Positions 1 through 9,398 are shown, numbered from the stretch's first letter. The stretch is 64,000 nucleotides of DNA from Sphingobium sp. V4 (GCF_029590555.1 NZ_CP081002.1:864501-928500); one strand, 5' to 3'. The notes: a model not told the origin generated them from the letters alone. Made by a program: numbers and translations.

Positions 1-330
1 ATTCTCGATCGGCGTGGCGGAGGTATCGATGCAGCTATGGGGCGAGCAGGCCGGCACGGCACGTGAGGCCGAGGTCTTGCAGGCATAGCTTGCGCCCAGC
101 GGACAGGCATAGGAACCCAGCGCATCGGCCACGCAATCGACCGCACCGATGGGACAAAGCGTGCCGCCATCCGTGGTTGCAAGGCACTGCGCCATTTCGC
201 CTTCATCGGCGGCATCGCCGTTGCCATTGAGGTCTGCGGCGCAGAGTTGCGCGGCGTGGGCCTGCGGCACCAATGAGAGCTGCACCAGCGCGCAGGTGAG
301 CGCGAGTGCGGGGGCAAGCCGGCGCATCAT
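1..330 (-). CDS. Secreted cysteine-rich protein of the tra operon, partial (C-terminus beyond window)
   Basis: The reading frame enters from the window edge, so only the first 110 residues are visible. It starts with Met-Met-Arg-Arg and a hydrophobic stretch ending in an Ala-His-Ala type cleavage site, as in an exported protein. The mature part has several Cys residues and an acidic patch (DLNGNGDAADEGE) that resembles a calcium-binding loop. The start codon overlaps the stop of the TraN gene as ATGA, which places it in the same operon. I do not recognise the family. Export and spaced cysteines would suit an envelope or mating-surface protein handled by the DsbC-like protein of this operon, but that is inference. 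Confidence 0.6.
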   Translation of the reverse strand, partial: MMRRLAPALALTCALVQLSLVPQAHAAQLCAADLNGNGDAADEGEMAQCLATTDGGTLCPIGAVDCVADALGSYACPLGASYACKTSASRAVPACSPHSCIDTSATPIEN

Positions 331-2258
331 CGCGCCACCGCCGTGCAGGCAAGGTCCGAGCCTGCGAGCCGGACCGTCTGCATCATGACCACCGCTTCCG
401 GGAAATCGTCGAGGCAGCCGCAGGGTGAGACGATCTCCTCGCCTTCGCCCAGCGGGCAGACATTGTCGGCCGAGCAGACATGATAGAAGCTGTCCCAACC
501 CACGGGCACATTCTGCTTTTCCGCCACGGCGCCAGAGGGCGCGACGCCGCTATTGGCGCTGGGCGCGCGGGTCTTGCAGATGGTTTCGCAGGCCGCGACC
601 GCCGGACGGTCGGGGAGGGCGAAGGCGCGGGTCGACTGGACGAGGGAGCCTTCGCTGGCGCGAGTCTGGTCGGCAAGCAGCGTCTCTGTGGAATGATCGA
701 TGATGTAGGTTGCGCGGGCAAGATCGGGCTGCACAGTTCCCGACGTATCGACCACGCAGGCATAGCGCCGCGTCCGCAGGAAAAAGTCGCGGCTATATTG
801 AAAGGTGCAGTTGCCCGTGCCGAACAGGCGGGTGAGGGGCAGGGGCTTGAGGCCCGTGACGACGCCGTTTCTGACTGTCTCCACGCCGTCGACAACGTCC
901 TGAGTCAGGCGGCAAGTGGGGTCGCTTGCATAGCCCGTGCAGAGATCAACCAGTCGTTCGCTGACCTCGCAGCTGGTGTCGACCTGGATCTCGACGGTGA
1001 TGGTGCCCCAATTGCCTCCACCGCCGCCGCGCACGCGCGCGCTGACGGAGGTCGCGCCAGACTTGAGCGTGTCGGTAAAGTCGATGGGCGTGCGGTTATA
1101 CCAGGGATCATCGCTGATCCGGCAGTCACCCGATGGCAGGCCATCGCCCGTCCAGAGGCGCTTGCCGGCGGACCCCACGACCTGGCCGTTGATCCGCCCC
1201 TGGACCCAGTCGTCCGCGCCCATCTCGATGATCCGCGCCGAGACGATCCGGCTGGGCAGCAGCGGATTGAAGGTCACTGAATAGAGCGGCGGATTGCTGC
1301 CGCAGGTTCCCGTGCCTCCGATCTGGAAGCGGAGGCATCCGGTGCCGCAACTACTGGTCGAGGAGATCGAGCCGCTGGCCGAGACGATATCGGTGAATTC
1401 CCAGGCCTTGACCGAAATTTCGCGCTCGATCGTGCAGGAGCGCGTTTCCTCAGCCTTGCCATTCCCCGCCGGTGAGGCCGCGAGCGCTGTAAAGACAGAA
1501 TTTGTCTGCGAGGCCGCATAGGCGTCGCCGCTGATCGCGGTCGGGTTGGCGCGGTAGCTGGTCGCGGACACCGTAGGCGAGGAACTGCAGGCTGTCGTCT
1601 GCGCGCCGACATAGCGGATGACCGGGCCGTCGATACTGGCCTGCGCCACTGCGATCCTGGGATCGGCGGTCGTGAGCGCGCCGATGACCCCGCCACCCAG
1701 ATCCTTGAGGACCGAGGGCAAATTGCCTGAGACAAGGTTGGTGCCACAGCTTGCATTGACGCAGTAGCAGCCGGATAATTCTGGCAGGTCGACCGCACTC
1801 AGCTTCAAATCGCCTGTACTGCCGACATCCCATCTGAAGCTCCGGCACTGGTTCCAGCTTCCGGGCGAACAGGAAATGATCCCGTTGGCGCAGATGCCCG
1901 AAACCGGGACCGGCAGGGTGAGGCTGCTGTCGAAGCTGCCGTCGAGATCCTTGTCGCGGGAAATGGAAAGATGGGTGATGTCGCCGGTGCTGCCGGGCTG
2001 GACCAGGATTTCGAGCATGGTGGCGCTCTGCTGACACGCGATATTGGGCGTGAAGCTGCGGCTATTGTCGATCGTGCTGACGGGTTGGTTGGCGAGGCCC
2101 GGCGTCAGATAGTTCCGACTGATCGCGTCGCTGTCGCCAGATTTGGCGCGCGAGGCCGCCGCCGCTGATCGTGCGCGCCCATCCATGTCCTGCGCGAAGG
2201 CCGTTTGTGCACTCAGGGCTGCGAGTATCGCGAGCGAAGGCGAGAAGAGCTTTCTCAT
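327..2258 (-). CDS. traN: TraN-like mating-pair stabilisation outer-membrane protein
   Basis: TraN proteins sit in the outer membrane of the donor and stabilise contact with the recipient in F-type conjugation. The product is 643 residues with a clear signal peptide (MRKLFSPSLAILAALSAQTAFAQ) and many cysteines spread to the C-terminus, as in that family. I chose the ATG at 2258 over a longer upstream frame because it begins the signal peptide, has AGGA upstream and overlaps the previous stop as ATGA. It follows TraW and TraU, the usual neighbourhood of TraN. Function rests on position, cysteine content and export. A TraN-like role is likely; exact orthology is less certain. Confidence 0.72.
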   Translation of the reverse strand: MRKLFSPSLAILAALSAQTAFAQDMDGRARSAAAASRAKSGDSDAISRNYLTPGLANQPVSTIDNSRSFTPNIACQQSATMLEILVQPGSTGDITHLSISRDKDLDGSFDSSLTLPVPVSGICANGIISCSPGSWNQCRSFRWDVGSTGDLKLSAVDLPELSGCYCVNASCGTNLVSGNLPSVLKDLGGGVIGALTTADPRIAVAQASIDGPVIRYVGAQTTACSSSPTVSATSYRANPTAISGDAYAASQTNSVFTALAASPAGNGKAEETRSCTIEREISVKAWEFTDIVSASGSISSTSSCGTGCLRFQIGGTGTCGSNPPLYSVTFNPLLPSRIVSARIIEMGADDWVQGRINGQVVGSAGKRLWTGDGLPSGDCRISDDPWYNRTPIDFTDTLKSGATSVSARVRGGGGGNWGTITVEIQVDTSCEVSERLVDLCTGYASDPTCRLTQDVVDGVETVRNGVVTGLKPLPLTRLFGTGNCTFQYSRDFFLRTRRYACVVDTSGTVQPDLARATYIIDHSTETLLADQTRASEGSLVQSTRAFALPDRPAVAACETICKTRAPSANSGVAPSGAVAEKQNVPVGWDSFYHVCSADNVCPLGEGEEIVSPCGCLDDFPEAVVMMQTVRLAGSDLACTAVAR

Positions 2259-2629
2259 GTCTCGTCCTGGCAGATGCCGACTGTGACGACGGCTCGAAGG
2301 GGGAACAAGAGGCAAAGCCCCGCAATGCCGGGCGGCGCGGAAGGGTATCCGAGGGCCGCCTTTCCTGCGAACATGGTCAGCACGGCCGATGCGAACGAGG
2401 AGACAAGGAGAGGGAGGTATCCTCGTCCGCCGGGGGTATCTCCGGCCGTGCTGACCTTCTCCCCATGCGTTTTCAAAGCCGCACGGGAAGAATTGGGTGT
2501 TGGAGCGGCGCCGTATGGCGCCGGCGCCGCTCCGCCCGCGCAGCGGCCGGCCGGGCCGACATGGCCTTGGCGGGCAGACCGGGCTTGAAACCGGATCGCT
2601 GTGGGGCATGGCGGAAGGGATCGGCTCAT
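2255..2629 (-). CDS. Small membrane protein of unknown function between TraU and TraN
   Basis: This 124-codon frame exactly fills the gap between TraU and TraN. Its start overlaps the TraU stop as ATGA and its stop overlaps the TraN start as ATGA, which is strong evidence that it is translated even though I do not recognise the sequence. The N-terminal half is low-complexity, rich in Ala, Pro and Gly. The C-terminal half has two hydrophobic stretches (around LPLLVSSFASAVLTMF and GIAGLCLLFPLRAVV) that could span the inner membrane. It sits where other F-like systems carry accessory trb genes, but no homology to them is visible. The alternative, a chance frame with both overlaps exact, is less likely. 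Confidence 0.55.
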   Translation of the reverse strand: MSRSLPPCPTAIRFQARSARQGHVGPAGRCAGGAAPAPYGAAPTPNSSRAALKTHGEKVSTAGDTPGGRGYLPLLVSSFASAVLTMFAGKAALGYPSAPPGIAGLCLLFPLRAVVTVGICQDET

Positions 2630-3639
2630 GGGGCGGACACCCCCGCGCAGCAGATCACCTTTTCAAAGGACATGAACTGGGCATTGTCCTTGCCGGGCGC
2701 ATGTTTGCCCGAGGACCAGAGCGCGCCGGGGCGTCCGATGTTGACGCATTTGCCGCCCTTGACCGGCTCCATGATCTGGAGCTTGTAGCGGCTCTTGGTC
2801 CAGATCGGCTGGGCCTTGAAGGAGCAGCCGTCGGCAGAACTGATGGTGAGCGCACCCAGGCGCCCCATCATGAAGGTGCCGCGCGCGGCGAGCCCGGCCC
2901 AGGCTTCGACGCTGTCGCCAAAATGAATATCGCCCGCGACCGGATAAGTGGCGCCCCAGCTTCCCATGCACCAGAAGAGCGGGTCGATGACCTTGCCCGC
3001 GGCGGCCGCGGCGCTGTCGGCCATGCAGGCGAGGCCGGCCGCGGGATTGCCGAAGAGAATGCCTTCGGGCTGGATGATCGCGCCCAATGTTCCGGACTGC
3101 CAGGTCGGCAGCACTTCGGTGATCGTGGTGACGTCGAACCCGTCATCCTCGATGCACGGGAGGTCGGTGAACATGTCGAGCATCTTCCAGACCGGGGCGA
3201 TGTAATAATGCATCTGCGCGAACAGCTTCTGGCTGTTGGTGCCGTCGGCGATCGAGGATTGGCTGCCCTGAAGCCGACCGCCGGTCGGCAGAAGATCGGC
3301 GCCGAGCGCCATCATGCAACCCGGCTCGGTGACGACATCGATCATCCGGTTGGGCGACCAGAAGCTCACCTTCACGCCGAACCAGAAGGTCGCGCCCTTG
3401 CGGCAGGCGCATAAGGGTTTGGAAGCGGACTGGGCGTCGAGCGCCTTGTCGAGCTTGTCGAAACTCCCCACCCGCACGCCGCCGATGGTGATCGGAAAGA
3501 TGCAGTTCCAGCGCACCTTGGTGATGGGATTGAAGATGGTGCCGGGCTCGCATTTGGAGGCGTGGGCAGGTGCCGACGCGCCGCCGGCGGCCAGCGCCAG
3601 GGCGAGCGGCGCCATGCGCGCGAGAAGCCTGCGCTTCAT
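2626..3639 (-). CDS. traU: TraU, conjugal pilus assembly / DNA transfer protein
   Basis: TraU is a periplasmic F-type T4SS component needed for pilus assembly and DNA transfer. The 337-residue product has a signal peptide (MKRRLLARMAPLALALAAGGASAPAHA) and then the family-like opening KCEPGTIFNPITKVRWNCIFPITIGGVRVG. It has many conserved Cys and Trp residues (for example CMGSWGATYPVAGD) and matches the usual TraU length of about 330. The start overlaps the TraW stop as ATGA. The gene order TraW-TraU-TraN is that of F-like operons. The paired cysteines suggest disulfides made with help from the DsbC-like product encoded upstream in the operon. Confidence 0.9.
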   Translation of the reverse strand: MKRRLLARMAPLALALAAGGASAPAHASKCEPGTIFNPITKVRWNCIFPITIGGVRVGSFDKLDKALDAQSASKPLCACRKGATFWFGVKVSFWSPNRMIDVVTEPGCMMALGADLLPTGGRLQGSQSSIADGTNSQKLFAQMHYYIAPVWKMLDMFTDLPCIEDDGFDVTTITEVLPTWQSGTLGAIIQPEGILFGNPAAGLACMADSAAAAAGKVIDPLFWCMGSWGATYPVAGDIHFGDSVEAWAGLAARGTFMMGRLGALTISSADGCSFKAQPIWTKSRYKLQIMEPVKGGKCVNIGRPGALWSSGKHAPGKDNAQFMSFEKVICCAGVSAP

Positions 3640-4265
3640 GGCCGCGCGCTCCCGCCCGCTGCGCGCAGCGGCGCATATTCGGTGAGCATGAGCTTCTTGC
3701 CCTGCTGCGCGACGATCACCGGCGCGACCGTGAGGCCGAGCCGTTCCTTCACCCGTTCCTCCAGGATGAAAAGGGGACGCCCGCTGCGTTCGGAGAGGTC
3801 GAGCGCATCGCCCGCGGTAAGCAGGATGAAATCGGTAAAGCGCGCCTGCTTCAGCGCCCAGCCAAGATCACGGGGATGGACGATAACGAGGCGCTGGGGC
3901 AACGACACATAGTCGAGCGGGTTGAAGGTGAAGCCCTTGGGGTAAAGCAACCGGCCATCGGGCAGGCGGATATCCTCCTCCACCGTATAGAAAGGAACGA
4001 GGCTGCGGACGCGGTCGACCCTGGCCTGCCTCAATGGCGCCGCCCGGAGCGCCGACCAGCTCGAGCGCGGGCCGAGGCGCGAGGCAAGACTGGGCGCCCT
4101 GGCAGCGCGCGCTTCGATCTCCGCCATGGCGTCCCGCTCAGCGATCGGCCAGGTTCGCCCGATCGTGGAGGTCGACGCCAGCGCGGGATGGCCGCAGGCA
4201 AGGCCCAGCATCAGCGCGCCAATCAGGGCGTGCCGCGCGCGATCGGGGCATGGCTCAGTGGTCAT
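3636..4265 (-). CDS. traW: TraW, F-type pilus assembly protein
   Basis: TraW is a periplasmic protein that works with TrbC and other core proteins in F-pilus extension. The product is 209 residues. It starts MTTEPCPDRARHALIG and has a hydrophobic signal region ending near HPALAS. The mature part contains the TraW-like segment RTWPIAERDAMAEIEARA and a C-terminal block around GRPLFILEERVKERLGL, which fits the family. I chose the ATG at 4265 because the longer upstream frame lacks a signal peptide at its N-terminus. Its stop overlaps the TraU start. No separate TrbC gene is visible nearby, which is a departure from the F plasmid. Confidence 0.85.
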   Translation of the reverse strand: MTTEPCPDRARHALIGALMLGLACGHPALASTSTIGRTWPIAERDAMAEIEARAARAPSLASRLGPRSSWSALRAAPLRQARVDRVRSLVPFYTVEEDIRLPDGRLLYPKGFTFNPLDYVSLPQRLVIVHPRDLGWALKQARFTDFILLTAGDALDLSERSGRPLFILEERVKERLGLTVAPVIVAQQGKKLMLTEYAPLRAAGGSARP

Positions 4266-4491
4266 GACGCCGTCTCCACCAGGGTCGTTCGTCAGTTCTG
4301 TCGCCACGGATCGCGCAGATCAGCGCCGACGCGCCGAGCACCAAGCCGGCGAGCAGCAGCCCCTGGAGACGCAGCGGCAGCGCGCCTGGAGTTTCGAGCA
4401 CCAGGATCGTGAGGACGAGCAGCATGAGCTGCGTGCCGACCAGCAGGCGGATCGGCCCAGTTGCCGGGGCGGCGCTGAGGATGCCCTTCAT
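4255..4491 (-). CDS. Small two-helix membrane protein in tra operon
   Basis: A 78-residue product with two hydrophobic segments (around LLVGTQLMLLVLTILVL and GLLLAGLVLGASALICAI) and a basic, Trp-rich tail. A longer frame starts at 4518, but the ATG at 4491 overlaps the stop of the preceding gene as ATGA, the junction used throughout this operon, so I prefer it. The tail overlaps the start of TraW by 11 bases. It occupies the TraC-TraW interval, where the F plasmid carries trbI, but it shows no visible similarity to TrbI. Role unknown; inner-membrane location is inferred from hydrophobicity. Confidence 0.6.
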   Translation of the reverse strand: MKGILSAAPATGPIRLLVGTQLMLLVLTILVLETPGALPLRLQGLLLAGLVLGASALICAIRGDRTDERPWWRRRHDH

Positions 4492-4814
4492 CGCCTGTTC
4501 CACCAGCGGCGTAGCCATTTAGCCGACTTGCCCGCAGCGCCGGTCATGCCGATAAGCAATATGCCGCTCGCAAAGCAGCCTGCGGCCACCATCACCGCTG
4601 CGCGCAGGATCAGGAACGGAGGCTTCTGAAGCGCGATGCCGGCGGCGCCGACGAGGAAGCTAAGCATCATCGTCTCGATCGTCACAAGCCGGAAGCGCCA
4701 TTGGAAGGCCTGCGCCTCGGCCCTGGCCGCCGCGCGTGCCTCAATGAAGGCTTCCAGTTTCGGGTCGGGCTCGAATTCGAAGCGGGGCTGGTTCTGGTCG
4801 GGCGGCGTGCGCAT
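4488..4814 (-). CDS. Small membrane protein following TraC
   Basis: A 108-residue product: an acidic, Ala-rich N-terminal helix (about residues 15-40) followed by two hydrophobic segments (TMMLSFLVGAAGIAL and LRAAVMVAAGCFASGILLIG) and a basic tail ending WNRR. It begins at an ATGA overlap with the TraC stop and ends at an ATGA overlap with the next small gene, so translation is well supported by context. I do not recognise the family. Position suggests a partner of the TraC ATPase or of the inner-membrane complex, analogous in place but not in visible sequence to F TrbI. Confidence 0.62.
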   Translation of the reverse strand: MRTPPDQNQPRFEFEPDPKLEAFIEARAAARAEAQAFQWRFRLVTIETMMLSFLVGAAGIALQKPPFLILRAAVMVAAGCFASGILLIGMTGAAGKSAKWLRRWWNRR

Positions 4815-7333
4815 CAGAGCTGCTCCCCAGTAAAGGTGGACCCAAGGATTTCGGTCGGATCGACGCCGGCGAGATCGCAGACTGCCTCGAGCGGCGACAT
4901 GCCCCGGCGCAGTCGCGCCTCGAACGCCGCCACCTCCTGTGGTGCGCTGGTATTGATCCAGTAGGAGAAGGGGTCGACGACGAGCCGGGCGATGCCCAGA
5001 CCCAGAGGCGAGTCGATGAAGACTTCCGAATAATGGGGCTTGTTGTTGCGGACCGATTTCAGGAGATCGAGGACGAAGCCTGAATAATCGAGGATCTTGT
5101 TCTCGACCGCCCGATCGTAGGTCGACCCCTGGAGCAGGAAGCGGGTGGCGGCATTTTCGAGGATTACCTGTCCGGTTCCTCCGAACAGCAGCAAGTCGTT
5201 CATCGACTGGAGCACGACCCCGAAACTCCCCTGATATTTGCGCGCGCGCCTGTAGCCCTGGCCGAACACCTCGGCGAGGCGAGAAAGATCCTGCCCGTCG
5301 GTGCGGGTCATGAACTGGGCGGCCTCATCGCACAGGACAAAGCGGGGCCGATCGCGTGCCGAAAGATAGAGTTCCTGGGTGACCGCATTCACCACCACCA
5401 TCACGATCACATTGAAGAGATCGGGCATGGCTTTGAGGCGCTCAAGCTCGAGCACGACAAATTCATCGGCGGAAATGTCGAAGGTCGAGGGCCCGTTGAA
5501 ATAATGGCCATAAGCGCCCGAACTGGCAAAATCGCGCAGGTTGAAGGCAAGTTCGCGTGCAGCGGGGATCAGATGCTCGACCTTGTCGAGATCGCTCATC
5601 GCATAAGCGGGATAGGCGCCGAGCCAGTCGCGGACCGCGTCGATCCCGGCTTCCGCGCGCCCGCTGTCGATCGTCCACTGGACTGCGGACTTGAGCAGGT
5701 TCCATTCGGACGTGCTGACGCCCTTGCGGGTCGCGGCATTGGCCATTTCCGCGACGATGGCGACCGCCATGGAGATGGCCGACTGGCGATCGTCGCCGTC
5801 GAGCGCGAAGCCCATGTCGAAGGGGTTGAGGACGAAATGCTCCTCGCCAATGTCGATGTAGCGGCCCGAGCAGAGCGTGCAGAGCTTGGCATAGCTGCCG
5901 CCGATATCGATGATGCGGATGAGCGCGCCTTGGGCATAATATTGCTGGCAGAGGTTATTGAGGAGGAAGCTCTTGCCCGCGCCGCTCTCGGCCGAAACGA
6001 TGAAATTATAATTGTTGATGCGCGTGTCGAAGAGATCGAGCGTGATGAGCTGGCCCTTGCGCCCGGCATAGAGGAGGGCGGGGCGCCCCCCGCCGCGAAA
6101 GTCGGTCTGGACGGGCGCCAGAAGCGCTGCCGCTTTGGCGGGCATGGGAAGGTCGCGCTCCAGCATCCGCACCGTCCGCCGGTCGGGATAGAAGCCGAAG
6201 GGGAGCGCCATTGGTAGCAGGACCGGATTGAGATAGCTCTCCTCCTGCATCATCCAGGGCAGCGGCTCGCTTTCCCAGAGGCGCTTGGCGCGCGCGGCCA
6301 TCTCACGCGCCTGCGCGCTATCGCGGCCGAATACCCAGATGACCGGGATCACCGAGACGAAGCGGCTATTGCCCGCCTCATCGAGCACCCAGCCTATCTC
6401 CTCGATCTGCTTTCCCACCTCGACCGCGAAACTGCCAGCGGCCTTTTGCGCGGAGAGGATCTGCGCGCGCTTGTGGATCTCGAAGCTTGAATGATCGAAC
6501 AGGATGTTGAGTGTATAGAGGAAGGGCCCGCCAATCTGGTCGCTGTCCTCCGAGGCGCCGCGCATCCCGCCCAGAAGGCGATTGCAGCGTTCGGCTGTCA
6601 CGCGCCGGGCCGGCGACTTGGGCGTCAGGCAGCGGGCGACCTGGTCGCCGAGGAACAGTTCCGGGCCATCGAAGACGAGATCCGGGCCGGCATCGATCAG
6701 CTGCTTTCGGACCGGGCGCGCGGGCACGTCGTCGCTGCCGCGTGCAAAAACGCCCGGTGCATTTTCGAATACGCCGTTGAAGATGCGGCGATAGAAGGTG
6801 ACGAGTGCCTCGGGCGCGATGCGGGCGATGCCGAGCTTGGAGAGTTGTTCCTCAATCTGTCGCCGCAAGTCGGCGCCCAGGGGCTTCCTCGTCTTGATCG
6901 AGAGAAGGAGGCGGAAATTGCGCAGCGGAATGCCGTGCAGCGCGTCGAGCCCCTGCGTCCCGTCGCGCAGATAGTCGCGGGTCCGGCGCGCCGAAGCCTG
7001 TATCAACGGATCGGGCCGGGATTTCAGATCGAGGAAAGCGTCGAGCGCGCCGTCGATCAGCGGGTCGGCAAAGCAGTGGAGCTGGACCACGGTGCCCGGC
7101 GCGAAGTGGATGTTTAGGAGGCCGAGCAGCGCCTGATGGACATGGGCGAAGAGATAGGCACTGGGCACGAGTTCCCAGGCCTGGCCCCAGCCATCGTCGA
7201 TGCAGAGGAAGGCTTCCTCCTCCGCGACCCAGGCGACCATCGGCAGAAAGTCGGAATAGGCATCGCGCGAAACGCTCTGGCGCAGCCGCTCGAACGTCAT
7301 GCCGCCGCCATGACGGGTGCCGGGCGCCTTCAT
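4814..7333 (-). CDS. traC: TraC, VirB4-type ATPase of the F-like T4SS
   Basis: TraC is the cytoplasmic ATPase that powers pilin handling and secretion-channel assembly. The 839-residue product, about the normal TraC length, has a TraC N-terminal domain (FLPMVAWVAEEEAFLCIDDGW), a P-loop in the second half (SAESGAGKSFLLNN) and a Walker-B strand (RFVLCDEAAQFM). I chose the ATG at 7333 because it overlaps the TraV stop as ATGA and has AGGGG upstream; a longer frame to 7477 would run deep into TraV. It is the most confidently identified gene of the operon. Confidence 0.95.
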   Translation of the reverse strand: MKAPGTRHGGGMTFERLRQSVSRDAYSDFLPMVAWVAEEEAFLCIDDGWGQAWELVPSAYLFAHVHQALLGLLNIHFAPGTVVQLHCFADPLIDGALDAFLDLKSRPDPLIQASARRTRDYLRDGTQGLDALHGIPLRNFRLLLSIKTRKPLGADLRRQIEEQLSKLGIARIAPEALVTFYRRIFNGVFENAPGVFARGSDDVPARPVRKQLIDAGPDLVFDGPELFLGDQVARCLTPKSPARRVTAERCNRLLGGMRGASEDSDQIGGPFLYTLNILFDHSSFEIHKRAQILSAQKAAGSFAVEVGKQIEEIGWVLDEAGNSRFVSVIPVIWVFGRDSAQAREMAARAKRLWESEPLPWMMQEESYLNPVLLPMALPFGFYPDRRTVRMLERDLPMPAKAAALLAPVQTDFRGGGRPALLYAGRKGQLITLDLFDTRINNYNFIVSAESGAGKSFLLNNLCQQYYAQGALIRIIDIGGSYAKLCTLCSGRYIDIGEEHFVLNPFDMGFALDGDDRQSAISMAVAIVAEMANAATRKGVSTSEWNLLKSAVQWTIDSGRAEAGIDAVRDWLGAYPAYAMSDLDKVEHLIPAARELAFNLRDFASSGAYGHYFNGPSTFDISADEFVVLELERLKAMPDLFNVIVMVVVNAVTQELYLSARDRPRFVLCDEAAQFMTRTDGQDLSRLAEVFGQGYRRARKYQGSFGVVLQSMNDLLLFGGTGQVILENAATRFLLQGSTYDRAVENKILDYSGFVLDLLKSVRNNKPHYSEVFIDSPLGLGIARLVVDPFSYWINTSAPQEVAAFEARLRRGMSPLEAVCDLAGVDPTEILGSTFTGEQL

Positions 7334-7965
7334 TGCCCCTGCTCTCGCGGCTGTTCCTGCGGTGGAGCGGGAAGGTCGCTCGTCTCCATCGGCGCGGGCT
7401 TGGCCTTCACCTGCTCGAGGACTGGCACACGGCTCGCCGGATTGACGGGGCTCACCAGATAGTCGCCGACCACCCATTGGGGCTTGTCGAGGATCGAATA
7501 GACGTAGCGCGGCATGTAGAGCCGGTCGGGCCGTTCACGGTCGGCATAAGGAAGGATGAGCGTGCGGATCGTGCGTCCGGGCCGCAGCATCGGCGTCACT
7601 GGCGCTTCGACCAACCCCTGAAGCTCGCGATAGACGCTGTCACGATAGCCAAGATAAGGCGTGGCGGCCTTGCCCCTGGCGCGTCCCGTCGATCCGGGCG
7701 AGGCGGCGACGGCGCTGCCTTTCAGCATCTTCCTGTCGTTCGTGACCCTGGGATCGGACCGGGAGGCGGCGCCGGCGACCGCATCCTCATAGGCGCGCTC
7801 GGGGTGGATGCACTGGCCATGGTCGCTATTCTTGCAGCTGAACTTTTCAGGATAGGGCGACATGACCGAGCCGATGGCGGTGCAGGCGGGAAGGCTGGCG
7901 AGCAGCATCAGTGGCACGCTGACGCGGTATACAGACGAGGCTGAAGGAAATGCGAGGAGCGGCAT
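7330..7965 (-). CDS. traV: TraV, outer-membrane lipoprotein of the T4SS core
   Basis: TraV is the VirB7-like lipoprotein that anchors the TraK-TraB core complex to the outer membrane. From the ATG at 7965 the 211-residue product has a lipoprotein signal with Cys near residue 28 (MLLASLPAC), followed by a segment typical of TraV (YPEKFSCKNSDHGQCIHPERAY) with two further Cys. This ATG has a strong AAGGAG eight bases upstream. An alternative ATG at 7998 overlaps the TraB stop as ATGA and would add 11 residues before the signal. The lipobox position favours the shorter form. It sits between TraB and TraC as in F. Confidence 0.85.
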   Translation of the reverse strand: MPLLAFPSASSVYRVSVPLMLLASLPACTAIGSVMSPYPEKFSCKNSDHGQCIHPERAYEDAVAGAASRSDPRVTNDRKMLKGSAVAASPGSTGRARGKAATPYLGYRDSVYRELQGLVEAPVTPMLRPGRTIRTLILPYADRERPDRLYMPRYVYSILDKPQWVVGDYLVSPVNPASRVPVLEQVKAKPAPMETSDLPAPPQEQPREQGQ

Positions 7966-7997
7966 GGGCGTGTCTCCTTGGGTGCGGGGCGGGCGCA

Positions 7998-9398
7998 TCA
8001 GAATTTGCTTCCCGCAGTCGGCTTGATTTCGAGGGCGACGCCCTCCTGGATCACCACGACCACATCCTTGGCGGCGCCCACCTCGACGATGGGACCGGCC
8101 TGGCGGGCGAGATCGAGATAGAAGTCGGTGAGCTTGTCGGAGGATTTGGAGAGGCCGCCGGCGATGCCGGACTTGGCCGCGTCGCCCGCATCAAGCGATC
8201 GAACGGTGCCAAGCGCGGAGACCGACGTGTCGCCGAACGTGTTTTCGACGGACTGACTCATGCCCGAGATCGTGCCGGCAATGAAACTGCGGGCGAGCGC
8301 GGCCCCGGCGCGCGTGACGACCCGGCCCGAGAGCCCCTTCTTCCCGTCGGTATCGACGAAGAAGCCCTTGATCGGTTGATCGACCACCGAGCGTTCGTCA
8401 AAGTCGACGCAGGAGAGGGAGACGAGCTGGACCTCGACCCGCTCCTTGGCGAGGCTGCCGGTCGCATTGCCGATGACGAAGCAACCCGACAGGTTCGCCT
8501 TGACATCATTGGGCAGCACGGCGGGCGCCTGGACGCGGGCGATCAGCGGTTCAGGGTTCGAGGTCGCGTCGCGGCTCGCGAGCGCGTCGATCCCGGTCAG
8601 CAGCCGCGCCTTCATGAAACCAGGCGGCAAATAGATCGTCCGGGTCTTTTTTTTAACGCCTGTTGCCCCTTTGTCGCCCGCGTCGGCGGTGAGTGCGGCG
8701 GTCGCGGTCCCGATCGAGCCGACCTGCCGCTCCACCGGCGGGGCGGGCGGCGCAGGCGGCACGGACGGCATGGGAGGCGGCGGGAGGCTGCCGTCAGCGC
8801 TCTCAAGTTCGCGCCCGCTGGGGCTGGGCGGGAAGGCCGGGATGTCGCCAGGCATGGCGCTGGGGAGATCGCCCTCTGCCGCGTCCGTGATGGTTCGCCC
8901 GCCAAGGGCGATCCTGCCTTCCTCGATCGCGGTCACCCGGTCGCCCAGCAGCGCCTGGCCGTCGAGGATTTTCTTGAGGTCGCCGCGCACCTTGGTCTCA
9001 AGGCTGTCCCCGCGAAGCCCCGCGCCCATGTCGAGGCGCGATGCCGCCGGTGCCGCTGGCGCCTCGTCCTTCGATCCGCTCGAGGCGGTGTAGAGGCCAT
9101 AGCCGAATAGTGCGATGACGACGCCGACACCGGCCTGGCGGGCGCGCAATTGCTGATGGGCCGTCAGCAACGCCCAGCGGGCCTTGAGGTCGAGCAGTGC
9201 CGGACCGCGCACCTCCCTGGCGGCGCGATCATCCGGTTCGCCGCCGGCGCCGTCCCTACTCTTTGGCGGGCGGGAGTAGCCCTTTATGCCGGCGTGGGGC
9301 CGCTGGGTCGGCGCGTCGGGCCTGGTGCCCATCGGTTGCGTGCCCGTCGGTTGCGCACCCGTCCGCTTCTCGCCGCCCTTGTCGCCGGGGCCGCTCAC
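7998..9398 (-). CDS. traB: TraB, VirB10-like core complex protein
   Basis: TraB bridges inner and outer membrane in the T4SS core. The 466-residue product has a cytoplasmic, low-complexity N-terminus (repeated TGTQPMGT-type residues), a transmembrane helix around residues 90-110 (AGVGVVIALFGYGLYTAS) and a Pro-rich periplasmic stretch (PPPPMPSVPPAPPAPP). The C-terminal VirB10/TrbI-type domain includes IYLPPGFMKARLLTGIDA and SCVDFDERSVVDQPIKGFFV. The layout and length match TraB of F-like systems. The start overlaps the TraK stop as ATGA. The Pro-rich stretch is the periplasm-spanning linker expected in this family. Confidence 0.93.
   Translation of the reverse strand: MSGPGDKGGEKRTGAQPTGTQPMGTRPDAPTQRPHAGIKGYSRPPKSRDGAGGEPDDRAAREVRGPALLDLKARWALLTAHQQLRARQAGVGVVIALFGYGLYTASSGSKDEAPAAPAASRLDMGAGLRGDSLETKVRGDLKKILDGQALLGDRVTAIEEGRIALGGRTITDAAEGDLPSAMPGDIPAFPPSPSGRELESADGSLPPPPMPSVPPAPPAPPVERQVGSIGTATAALTADAGDKGATGVKKKTRTIYLPPGFMKARLLTGIDALASRDATSNPEPLIARVQAPAVLPNDVKANLSGCFVIGNATGSLAKERVEVQLVSLSCVDFDERSVVDQPIKGFFVDTDGKKGLSGRVVTRAGAALARSFIAGTISGMSQSVENTFGDTSVSALGTVRSLDAGDAAKSGIAGGLSKSSDKLTDFYLDLARQAGPIVEVGAAKDVVVVIQEGVALEIKPTAGSKF

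Noticed and set aside
480..1280. Long open frame on the plus strand opposite TraN
   Set aside because: It is antisense to a protein with a signal peptide and operon overlaps; the translation has no family features. High GC gives many such frames.
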